DNA of 64,000 nucleotides from Pratylenchus scribneri (Eukaryota; Nematoda; Chromadorea; Rhabditida; Pratylenchidae), in the NCBI GenBank assembly GCA_030063045.1, contig JAQSEB010000001.1, positions 4,526,001 to 4,590,000 on the forward strand, written 5' to 3'. Within the stretch, counting starts at the first letter, position 1; each line of letters starts with the position of its first letter. Below the pieces are notes generated by a model. That model saw only the letters and a list, made by a program, of their open reading frames with translations. It was not told the DNA's origin and did not search any database. This document shows positions 34,650 to 43,899 of this stretch, piece after piece. Made by a program: the position numbers and the translations under genes.

Positions 34650-36172
34650 TTATGTTTTATTTTTTATAGACATCTTCAAATTTACCCCATTGGATTTGGC
34701 ACATTCTTTCATAATGGTTGAGATGGCCGATGGACCAGCGGACGAGGGGCCGGGGCCAGCGGCATTTTGGGCCATGTTGGCACGTGGAACATGAGGGCGG
34801 GGCTCCTGCTAGAAATAATAATTTCATAAAAAATTCATTTATTTATATGATCCACTCAACCTTGATTGGCTCGATGATTTCCAAATCGTCATCATCCTCT
34901 ACGGATCCATCATTGTTTGCCTGAGGGTCTTGGGCTCCATCATTGTTTGCCTGAGGGTCTTGGGCTCCATCATTGTTGTTTGCCTGAGGGTCTTGGGCTC
35001 CATCATTGTTTGCCTGAGGGTCTTGGGCTCCATCATTGTTTGCCTGAGGGTCTTGGGCTCCATCATTGTTTGCCTGAGGGTCTTGGGCTCCATCATTGTT
35101 TGCCTGAGGGTCTTGGGCTCCATCATTGTTTGCCTGAGGGTCTTGGGCTCCATCATTGTTTGCCTGAGGGTCTTGGGCTCCATCATTGTTGTTTGCCTGA
35201 GGGTTTTCGGCTCCATCATTATTTGGCTGAGGGCCTTCGGCACCATCATTGTTGTTTGCCTGATGAGGGCGATTGCGTTTTGTGCTGCCCTTGGGACGAC
35301 CAGGACCACGACCCACTTTCGCCTTTGAAAAGGAGAAAGATTAATTAAGTATATAAAATTTAATTTGGAAAAAGAAAGTTGAAAATGGCAAAAAGATTAA
35401 CGGTTCTATGTTTTGTACTAGACCCCCGAAACCTATGCCCAATCGATAGATCTCATAACAATTCATCGATATAATTTGTCATGGTTTGGTCACATTTGAA
35501 GGGTATTAAACCGTTTATACCATCTTATGGTTATTGGTTCAAAACCTATTTAAAACTGGTTAAACTTAAGCCAAATATTTATCAATCTCTAAAAGTGATC
35601 TATCAATATGATTTGGGGGTCTACGACAAACCATTGAAACACTATAATTTTTACTCAATAAAAATTCTCCTACCTTTGGTTGCGTCTTGACTCCATGGAC
35701 CCGTTTATGAGCAGAAAAAGAATTCTTGTTGTCAAACGAGGCGTCGCAATATGGGCAATTGATTGGATATGCAGGATTTCCGCCTGAATGATTTTGATGT
35801 GATCGCAAATTATGGAATCAAACTTACGACGGTTGTGGATTTCCTCATGTTTGAAGTTGATTTTAGATGCATGGTTGATTTTGGCAGGGCATTTGCTGAA
35901 AATTTTAAAGATTGCATTATTTCTATTTAAATATGAATAAATTATTCCTAATTAATAACAATACAAATCATTTAACGATACAAAATTGCCCATACTAACC
36001 GGCATTTGTACAATTTTTGTGGTTTGGCCACGGCTTCGATCGGCGCAATCCGCCCATTCGGTGGCATTTGGTCACCAGCATTTTCGGCGGCATTCTTCAC
36101 TTGATCATTATTCTCGGCATTTGGCATTTGGCCATCACCATCTTTGAGTTGATCGGTTTTGCACTTCTCCAT
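34650..36172 (-). CDS. C2H2 zinc-finger / AT-hook protein, cluster copy C, with coding minisatellite
   Basis: Five exons, 36000-36172, 35828-35895, 35674-35783, 34861-35322, 34650-34808; 323 residues. Finger 1 is CRKC, 13 residues, HEEIH (one codon longer than in copies A and B); finger 2 is CPYC, 12 residues, HKRVH. Exon 4 opens with VGRGPGRPKGS, a good AT-hook, then expands into about 12 tandem units of NNDGAQDPQA (nine with GAQD, others GAEG, GAEN and DGS) before EDDDDLEIIEP. That exon is 462 nt against 108-111 nt in the other copies. Exon 5 keeps GPSAIS and KECAKS. Likely nuclear; the acidic Asn-rich repeat would be disordered. Confidence 0.82.
34905..35275 (-). repeat. Coding minisatellite in exon 4 of copy C
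   Basis: Tandem 30-bp units (33 bp where an extra Asn codon is present) encoding NNDGAQDPQA. Most are identical at DNA level, indicating recent expansion. Because the unit length is a multiple of three, all frames on both strands stay open. Confidence 0.95.
35395..35640. repeat. GGTTCAATGG element in intron 3 of copy C
   Basis: Ends CGGTTCTATGTTTTGTACTA and GGGGGTCTACGACAAACC; interior GGGTATTAAACCGTTTA. Orthologous in position to the elements in copies A and B. Confidence 0.7.
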
Positions 36173-36239
36173 TTTAATTCAATTTAATTTATAAAAATTC
36201 TAAATTGAAAATAAATGTTTAAAATTTTTTCCAAGAATG

Positions 36240-37060
36240 GCTTCAAATAAAAAGAAAAGGCACGGACGCGAATGGCCCCAGAGGCCCATCATCACTTTGG
36301 TGTGGAATGAAGAAAATCGGCGAATCGGAACGGGAGGGTATGAAAATGAATTCCAAAACACCATACCCCTCCCCAACATTGGACCATTGGGCCAAATTCG
36401 CCCTTCTATTCTATCGGGTGTCGGGGCCAAAAGCAGGGTGAAGGGGAGGCCGCGACGCCGTCGATGTGTGAATAAAAAAAAAATACCACCCAAATCGCCA
36501 AAGGGGTTGGTGGGGAATGGTGGACGATTTGGATGGATGAAAAATGTAAGCAAAAAGATGGAAATGATGAGGCCATTTGGGAAGAAATGAAATAAAGAGA
36601 AAAGGGGATACAATTTTGGGCCAATAGGCAGAAGATCCTTCTTCTTTTTGACATTTAATGAATTAAATTGAGAGCCAATTTCGACTTATTAATTAGGAAT
36701 CATCGACGAACAAAGCTCCAAAGAATGCGGGGAACATTGTCGGAAATGAATATGAAAAAGTTTGGAGATCGGCGGTCAATTAAAAGGGTTTATGGACATG
36801 TCCTACAAAAACAACATCCCCCCTTCATTTATTTTTGGGCCAATTACCCAATCGACAATATCAAAGCAAAATGATGGGTGGAGGCTGGAGGCGCAAAAGT
36901 ATCGCCAAATGCCCAAAGGGTTGTGGAATGGACGATTGAATTGTATGAATTTGGAAGTGCAAAAGATGGAAAATGATGATTGGCCAATGGGGAAAAAGTG
37001 AAGTGAAGTCATGCGCAGAAGACCATTTAATAAACTAAATTGAGACTTGAGATTGAGAGC
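36240..37060. repeat. Duplicated flanking blocks upstream of copy C
   Basis: Block one (36240-36640) matches 33290-33720. Block two (36690-37060) is a diverged version (AATCATCGACGAACAAAG, GGAGATCGGCGGTCAATTAA, GTGGAATGGACGATTGAATT). The remaining spacer 37061-37867 shows no gene apart from the promoter of the next one. Confidence 0.7.
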
Positions 37061-37867
37061 CAATTTTTAGATATTTTTAATGAATCATCGGATAGATAGG
37101 CTTTATAAGGGAATGACGGTCTTGTCAATATTTTTTAAAACGCCATTTTAAAATTGAATTTAAAAAAAGCATTGGCCAAAGAAGCAAAATGGTATTAAAA
37201 TGACATTGCTCCATCGTTCATTTAGATTGTCCATTGTTTTAAACCAAAATGTTTAGTGGGGCAAAATTTGATTGGCAAGAAAAAGAATAGGAGGAAATGA
37301 ATGCCGAAATGGCTATTCAATATGTAGAAGGAGGCGAGCAAATTAAGGCAATCTTTGATCATTTATCATTTTTGGAACCAAATTTTTCCACCAGTCGCTT
37401 ATCATTCCATATTCCATCCAGCTTTTCGTAATTTATTCAAAAATTCTAAGGTCCTCCAACTAACCAAGAATTTTTTAAAAATACTATCTTTTTCACCCGC
37501 TCATTTCATGCATTGACTATCAATGGGCAATAACGGAATATATTTTATTTAATTGCAACATTTTTGACATTCCATTTGTTGCAATTTTCAAATTATTAAA
37601 AAGATTAATCATCTATCCAAATTGACCGCCCACACTTCAGTCGTAATTCTTTTGAATTTTTGAACCCTAAAGACATCCGAGTTAAGAATTTTATTTGACT
37701 ATTTGGGCCACATTCCATTCCATTGTTAGATTTTTATAGCTTTTCCCCACATCCATCCATCACTCAACCAACTTGGAATATAAAGAAAGGGCAAGGCAAA
37801 GTAGACCAAATTCCAAGCAAATTTAAATTAAATTTGAAGAATATTTTATTAAAAATTGCTTTTTAAA

Positions 37868-38161
37868 ATGACCAAAATTGAAAATTTTCAATTATTATTA
37901 TCTCTAAATTTCCTTCTCTTTGTCCATTTATCCCTTCAATGCGGTCAAAATGAATACGAAACCCGCTGCTACGATTCACAATTGTGCCATCAATTGGATG
38001 CAACTTGCCAACAAATTCCGGCCCCGGATTTATTTCGTCCATGTTGTCTTTGTGCCGCCTGCTTTTGTCAACCCACTTGTCTGTGTTTGCCCGGATTTGT
38101 GCGGGAAAATGGACAACCTGGTGCAAAATGCATTCTATGGACTCAATGCGCGGGAAAATAA
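37868..38161 (+). CDS. Secreted TIL-domain (trypsin inhibitor-like) protein
   Basis: Single exon, 97 residues from the ATG at 37868; an ATG four codons upstream (37856) is also in frame. Residues 5-24 are a signal peptide (NFQLLLSLNFLLFVHLSLQ). The mature part is Cys-rich: CGQNEYETRCYD, DATC, CFCQPTCLCLPGFVREN, GAKC and TQC, which follows the TIL/ascaris-inhibitor layout with the CxCxxGFVR turn. It has 13 Cys, more than the usual ten, with extra ones around CCLCAACFC. TIL proteins commonly inhibit serine proteases extracellularly; whether this one does is not shown. A second TIL gene lies at 42954-43899. Confidence 0.85.
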   Translation: MTKIENFQLLLSLNFLLFVHLSLQCGQNEYETRCYDSQLCHQLDATCQQIPAPDLFRPCCLCAACFCQPTCLCLPGFVRENGQPGAKCILWTQCAGK

Positions 38162-38439
38162 ATTTGAAAGAGAATATTTGAATGAATATTGTTTACATTT
38201 TTTGTTTTTAATGTATTGCCATAAATATATTTTGGAGTATTTTGAATAAAAATAAATATTTAAAAAATTTTTTATAATTTTTCCACATTATTTCGCGAAA
38301 TTCTTCCCTTTTTTAAAAGGTCAAATTGAAAAAAAAAGAATAAAACAATTAATTTTTGCCCATGGCAAGAAGGCGCTCCTTTCGCGCTATTCATTCGCTT
38401 TTAAAATGAACCATTCCATCACAATTTTCTCTTATTTTT

Positions 38440-38822
38440 ATGAAAAGTTTTAACCGGAAAGAATTAATTCCGCCTATTTTCCGGAAAGTTTTAACCGGAA
38501 AGAATTAATTCCGCCTGCTTCCGGAAAGTTTTAACCGGAAAGAATTAATTCCGCCTATTTTCCGGAAAGTTTTAACCGGAAAGAATTAATTCCGCCTATT
38601 TTCCGGAAAGTTTTAACCGGAAAGAATTAATTCCGCCTACTTTCCGGAAAGTTTTAACCGGAAAGAATTAATTCCGCCTTCTTTCCGGTAAGTTTTAATC
38701 GGAAAGAATTAATTAATTCCGCCTATTTTCCGGAAAGTTTTAACCGGAAAGAATTAATTCCGCCTACTTTCCGGAAAGTTTTAACCGGAAAGAATTAATT
38801 CCGCCTACTTTCCGGAAAGTTT
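38440..38822. repeat. TTCCGGAA minisatellite, 41-bp monomer inverted (array 8)
   Basis: About ten copies of the array 2 monomer in inverted orientation, ending about 400 bp before the start of the TPR-like gene. The rest of 38162-39223 is AT-rich spacer and probable 5' leader. Confidence 0.95.
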
Positions 38823-39223
38823 AAATTAAAAATAGATGTGCTCAATATAATGCTCGAAAATTGCAGAAAGCAATTTATGAAAAATAATTTAATCGGGACT
38901 CCAATTCATAGAATACCATACCCCCTTCACCATTTTATTAGGTCAAATTCAAATCAAAAGAATAATAAAACAATCAATTTTTGCCCGTGGCAAAAAGACT
39001 CGCTTTCCTCAATCCTCATTTGCTCCTTATAAAATGGACCATTCCATCACAATTTGCTCTCATTTTAAAATTCTTCTACCACAAAAAACTCCTCAAAAAT
39101 CTACCTACCCATAAAAAAATCAATTTATTTATTCTTTCCATTCAATTCCAATTATTTTACATTAATCTAACTTCATTTACTCAGCAAAGTAATCCTTCAA
39201 AATCAAATTATTATTTCCCGAAA

Positions 39224-40710
39224 ATGTCCTCTGCACAAAATTTGCATAAAATGTTAGAAAAAACTTCAACAAATTTGGCGAATTTACGCTCAAAATGCGC
39301 ATTGTTGAACGGATGCGATGCAACCAATTGTTCGGATTCGGAAGAGGAGAATGCGTATAGACGTGAATTTGAAGATATTTCGGCACGGAATTTAGCCCGA
39401 ATTGAATTGGGAATTGCAGAGGCCCAGGTGGAATTTATTTTTTATTTTTGGACATTTTTGTTTAAGGAATTTGGTCAATTAATTTCACTTTTTGGCCAAT
39501 TAATGGAAAGAAATGAACTTTTGGAATGGGAAAATGCCAAAATGCGTGAACAAATTGCAAATTTCGAGGAGAAAATGGACGGGGTTAGGATCAATATTTA
39601 ATTTTCATTAATTTCCCATATTTTTGAAGTTGATGGCCAAAATGGAAGACGATGAGGAAGAAGAAGAAGAGGTTGATGAAGATGAAGAATTCAAGGAAAA
39701 TCGTCCGCCCTCATCTTTGGCAACACAGAGCGAAATTGAAGGGACCGTGGCCAACGATTTGGATGCATTGTTTGACACGGAGGAGGAGGAGGATGAAGAA
39801 GGTGAGGGATGGCGAGAATATCTTCATAAATCATAATAAATCAATATTAAATATTTGTAGAAGTTCAAAGTGAATTCGGTGCCGCCAATTCAGTCATTTC
39901 CAATGCCGAACTAATGGCCAAAATTGAGATCTCCGCAAAAATTAATTTCTGCAATAAATTGGTCAGTCCAAAATTGGTCAAATGTCTTAAATATTTCTCC
40001 AACAGTTCAATGATTCCATTAACGAAAATAAAACGTCCATTGCCGCAACAATTGCCGCATTTATTTGTGAGAAAGCAATTTGCGAAATGAAATCAACTGG
40101 GAATGGGCAAAAACATGAAAGAAATTTGGCCATTTTTCACAAAAGACTCGTCCGAATTTACAAGTCAGTTTTTTTGGAGAATTTAATTTATAATTCCAAA
40201 ATTTAGGAAAACACACAATTTTCAACGTGTTTTGGAATGTTTGGAGGAATTGCGAAAATATTATGAAGGAAAAGGCGACCGGCAATCATTGGGATCTGTG
40301 ATGAACAAACAGGCATATTTCCTAACATGCTTGCGCAAATTTGTTGAGGCTGAAAGAAAATGCCAAGATGGATTGAAGATGGTAAAAAATGAGGAAGGAA
40401 TGAATATATTTTCCCTTTTGTTTTTAAGATTGAAGGCCACGAACATTTGGAAGTGGTCCGCCGAAGATTGGAAGAAAATTTGGCCCATATTTGCAATAAT
40501 CCGGCATATTTGGAAAATTTACGAAAATTGAAGGCAAAATATGAGAATGATTTGGGAAAATGTGAATTTCATGGGAATGATCGCCAAAAAATAACAGCGA
40601 AATTGAATAAAATCAATGCAAAGATCAAAGAGCGGCAACAATTGGTTCAACAGAATAAAATAATGAAGAGGGCAAAAGAGGGGGAAGAAATTGGAATATC
40701 CCGAATATGA
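39224..40710 (+). CDS. Acidic coiled-coil / TPR-like protein, unknown function
   Basis: Seven exons, 39224-39427, 39467-39583, 39630-39801, 39861-39961, 40006-40163, 40207-40381, 40429-40710; 402 residues. The ATG at 39224 was preferred to an in-frame one at 38981 because the intervening peptide is low-complexity. Residues 1-105 form coiled-coil-like helices, 110-165 a very acidic stretch (EDDEEEEEEVDEDEE). Residues about 200-330 have paired helices resembling TPR repeats (LVRIYK, VLECLEELRKYYEGKG, NKQAYFLTCLRKFVEAERKC). The C-terminus is basic and helical. This could be a TPR adaptor, but the repeats are too divergent to name a family. A hAT-like element begins 40 bp after the stop. Confidence 0.6.
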
Positions 40711-40749
40711 GAATGGCGAAGAGGCTTACTTAAAAATTTTGATTTACAT

Positions 40750-41539
40750 CAGAGGTGCCAGATTTTTTTTTCAGAAATCAGACAAATTGTTCCCAAAAAT
40801 CAGATTTGGGGGTCAAAAATCAGATTTTCGCCTTACGCTATTAAAAATGCTTTAAACATGTTTATAAATTTTTTATTCAGTAAAAATGTAAACAAATCAT
40901 TCTTGCGCTCCCTACAAAAAATTTTGCCCGCGGCAGCGAAAAATTTGGATTTGTAATGGCCGCGCAGCGAAAATTTAGGTCTAAAAATGGCCTCAATAGG
41001 TGAAAATTTAAGCCAAAAATGGTCCCAATAGGGGAAAATTTAAGCCAAAAATGGTCCCGAGAGGCGAAAATTTAAGCCAAAAATGGTCCAGTTAGGGGAA
41101 AATTTAAGCCAAAAATGGTCCCGATAGGCGAAAATTTAAGCCAAAAATAGTCCCGATAGGCGAAAATTTAAGCCAAAAATGGTCCAGTTAGGGGAAAATT
41201 TAAGCCAAAAATAGTCCCGATAGGCGAAAATTTAAGCCAAAAATGGTCCCGATAAGCGAAAATTTAAGCCAAAAATGGTCCCGATAAGCGAAAATTTAAG
41301 CCAAAAATGGTCCCGATAGGCGAAAATTTCAGTCTAAATTAGCCGCGCAGCGCAAAATTTTAATATTCAAAATTGGCCAAAATAAGGCTTTATAAGCCTG
41401 CGAAATTTAAAATTCCAAAAAATCAGACAATCGGGTCAAAATCAGGACAAATCTGAGAAATCAGGACATTTTCATTTTCTCAGATTTGACTCTTCAAAAT
41501 CAGGACAAATCTGAGAAATCAGGACATCTGGCACCTCTG
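40750..41539. mobile_element. Non-autonomous hAT-like element with exact 8-bp target duplication
   Basis: Termini CAGAGGTGCCAGAT and ATCTGGCACCTCTG are perfect inverted repeats, and ATTTACAT lies immediately outside both ends (40742-40749, 41540-41547). Sub-terminal AAATCAGA/TCAGATTT motifs recur. The core (40980-41340) is a tandem array of a unit of about 31 bp, GGTCCCGATAGGCGAAAATT then TAAGCCAAAAAT. There is no transposase frame. Confidence 0.92.
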
Positions 41540-41813
41540 ATTTACATATATACAATTTATAATTTTCAATCAAATTAATTCACTAACAATTATTTTTTCA
41601 ACTTTGATAAATTTTATTCTTTCATCTTTAAATTTAATTTTTATTCGTGAATAAAAATGTTTTGATCAGCGGATTAAAATTCATGAGTTTTATTTCTTTT
41701 AATACTGCAAAATTGTTGCATTTATTCGCGTTTACCTGACTAAATTGAATAGCAGTTTAAATTCAGGATCTACTTTAAAATGACATATCATAATTAATTC
41801 ATAAAATCAATCA

Positions 41814-42078
41814 ATGGCTTTCTACAATAACAAAATTTTTTGGTTCCATTTTGCAGCAATAATTTGTAAAATCCAATTAATCTACGCTAAAATCGTTTAT
41901 TTTTCCAGGTTTCCTGCTCTCAATTATTTCTGTGGCTCTCGTGCTCATTTTTCGAATTGATTGGCCAATTGTGATTATTTTCCTTCCTATTGGACTGTTC
42001 GTATGGCTTTGCAAGAAGGCTACTGGTTGCGGAACCGATGAAGAATACCGAAAGCCGATAATTATCCGAAATTATTGA
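41814..42078 (+). CDS. Small two-transmembrane protein, unknown function
   Basis: Two exons, 41814-41865 and 41909-42078, joined over a 43-nt intron (ATTT/GTAAAA to TTTTTCCAG) in frame; 73 residues. It is a hydrophobic hairpin: TM1 spans roughly residues 8-32 (WFHFAAIICFLLSIISVALV), a short IDWP turn follows, then TM2 (IVIIFLPIGLFVWLC), then a polar tail with KKATGCGTDEEYRKP. The DW-P-x-x-x-I-F-x-P pattern is reminiscent of small TMEM60/TMEM185-type proteins, but the match is too weak to name. It is too short to show as a long open frame. A hAT-like element lies between it and the upstream TPR-like gene, and array 9 follows it. Confidence 0.55.
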
Positions 42079-42289
42079 CAAGAAAATGTATAAGACAGTT
42101 CACAATTGTTAAACATTTATTACACATAATTAAATTTACCAATTTTTATTAATAAATTTTTTTTATGAACAATTTATATTGAAATTTGGAAAAAACATTC
42201 CATGCAGTTAATTAAAATGGAAAAAAAACAAGAGATGGGTATGAGAAGGGAATTGAGATTTTTCGGAATGAAACAAAAAAAAATTACAA

Positions 42290-42665
42290 AATGAAACAGT
42301 CAAAATTTTCGGAAGGAAACACAAATTCTGAAAGGAACATAAAAAATAAACTTTCTGGAACAACCGGAAGGAAACATAAAATAAATAAACTTTCCGGAAC
42401 AACCGGAAAGAAACAAAATAAATAAACTTTCCAGAACAACCGGAAAGAAACATAAAATAAATAAACTTTCCGGAACAACCGAAAAGAAACATAAAATAAA
42501 TAAACTTTCCGGAACAACCGGAACAAAACATAAAATAAATAAACTTTCCGGAACAACCGGAAAGAAACATAAAATAAATAAACTTTCCGGAACAACCGGA
42601 AAGAAACATAAAATAAATATACAATACTTTCCGGAATGAAACATAAAAATTAAAACTTTCTGGCA
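42290..42665. repeat. TTCCGGAA minisatellite, about 35-36 bp monomer (array 9)
   Basis: About nine copies of AAATAAACTTTCCGGAACAA followed by CCGGAAAGAAACATA. Long minus-strand open frames here are translations of the repeat. Confidence 0.95.
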
Positions 42666-42953
42666 TGGAAATGGAACAAATAAAATCTTCGATACCGTAC
42701 TTCTTTCTATTCCCTTCATCTTCTTTTTGCATTATTTTTTAAGAAACGCTATAATGGTATGAACTAAATACTATTTTTTGGAATAAATATATTCCATTAT
42801 AAACCAATTTTAAAAAATGTATTTGTATTCCATTGCCTTAAGTGCATTTAAATATTCTCAACCACTTTTGATGAGTTGGCATTGCTCTCAAAATGACCAA
42901 AATCTTTCATTTCCATCCAATTCATTCCATTCCACTTTTCTTGATTTCCCAAA

Positions 42954-43899
42954 ATGTTCCTTTTCATTCTTTTGGCCATTATTTTGCCTTCCAATCATCG
43001 TTTTCTGCTGAATGCCAATTTGGAGCCATTGAACTGCAATCGTCAAACCGAGGTGGATCAAAACACATTTATTGTACCGCTAATAATCGATCCTAAGTTT
43101 AGTTCGGGGCAATAGTGGGCCTAAGCTCTCGCCCCGGGTCTTCGCCAGGAGCATAAGCCCCCAGTGGCCCAAGAATGGGAAAAGTGGGGGAAGGTGGACG
43201 GAAAAGTGAACATTTAATGTGAAATTGGGCTGGTTTAAAAAGGCAGATTGGGGCAATGTTCGATTGATAGATGATAGGGTGACGGGGCGATTAGGTAAAA
43301 AGTGGGGGTATAGTAGGATGCAAAGGAAAGATCCGTAGGCATTGTTGGTATTCATTGACACACATATTCGAATTCGAATGGTTAACCGAAATTTGCACCT
43401 AGCCCAATACTTCCCATTCTCTGAGTTCTGAAACCTAGCCTAAATCATAGGACAAATCCTCCACTATTCCTTTTTAAGCCTAATCTTGGCCACGAAAATT
43501 TCGCCATATGATTCGAATTCGAGGTATTTCCAAATAAATTAATCTTGAATTTCTAATTATGGTTCCAATGATTTTGATTTATCGATAATTATAATTTATA
43601 AAATAGTTTATGGTAGTTAACAATCAAGCTAATCAGCTGGAATTAGGCAAAAATCCAACGATAGGATTATTACCGGTATCCTAACTTTTTTCCAACAATA
43701 AAAGATACCCGAGGGTTGCGTTTTCGACCATTGCCGTACTGAACCTTCGTGCCAACATCCAGCCGGTCAATTATTGGACCACAAAGAAGGAGAACCATGC
43801 ACTTGTGTGCAAGGTTGTGGATGCAAATTTGGCTATATTCGCGAAAATGATGGGCCGGGGGCAAAATGCATCGACAAAAATTTGTGCGCCAACAAATAG
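42954..43899 (+). CDS. Secreted TIL-domain protein, two exons
   Basis: Exons 42954-43052 and 43705-43899 (intron 652 nt), 97 residues. Exon 1 gives the leader MFLFILLAIILPSNH and the first Cys (LNCNRQTE). Exon 2 gives the rest: IPEGC, FDHC, PSC, PCTC, QGCGCKFGYIREN, GAKC, NLC. Exactly ten Cys are present in TIL order, including the CxCxxGYIRE turn. The protein is the same length as the intronless TIL gene at 37868 and shares GxxRENxxPGAKC, so they may be distant paralogues. The intron contains an R330 repeat copy, which explains its length. Probable extracellular protease inhibitor by family. Confidence 0.8.
43075..43370 (+). repeat. Interspersed repeat family R330, copy 2 (in TIL gene intron)
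   Basis: Inverted relative to 4120-4480. Landmarks: GGTTCGGGGC-like start, TTTAAAAAGGCAGATTGGGG, CAATGTTCGATTGATAG, GGTAAAAAGTGGGGGTA, GGCATTGTTGGTATTCATTG. Confidence 0.75.

Noticed and set aside
34899..35348. Long open frames in the other frames and on the plus strand across copy C exon 4
   Set aside because: The tandem unit is a multiple of 3, so all frames stay open; only the minus frame continuous with the zinc-finger exons makes sense.
42208..42732. 174-codon minus-strand frame with FILCFFPVVPESL-like repeats
   Set aside because: Translation of array 9; several overlapping frames give equivalent repeat peptides.
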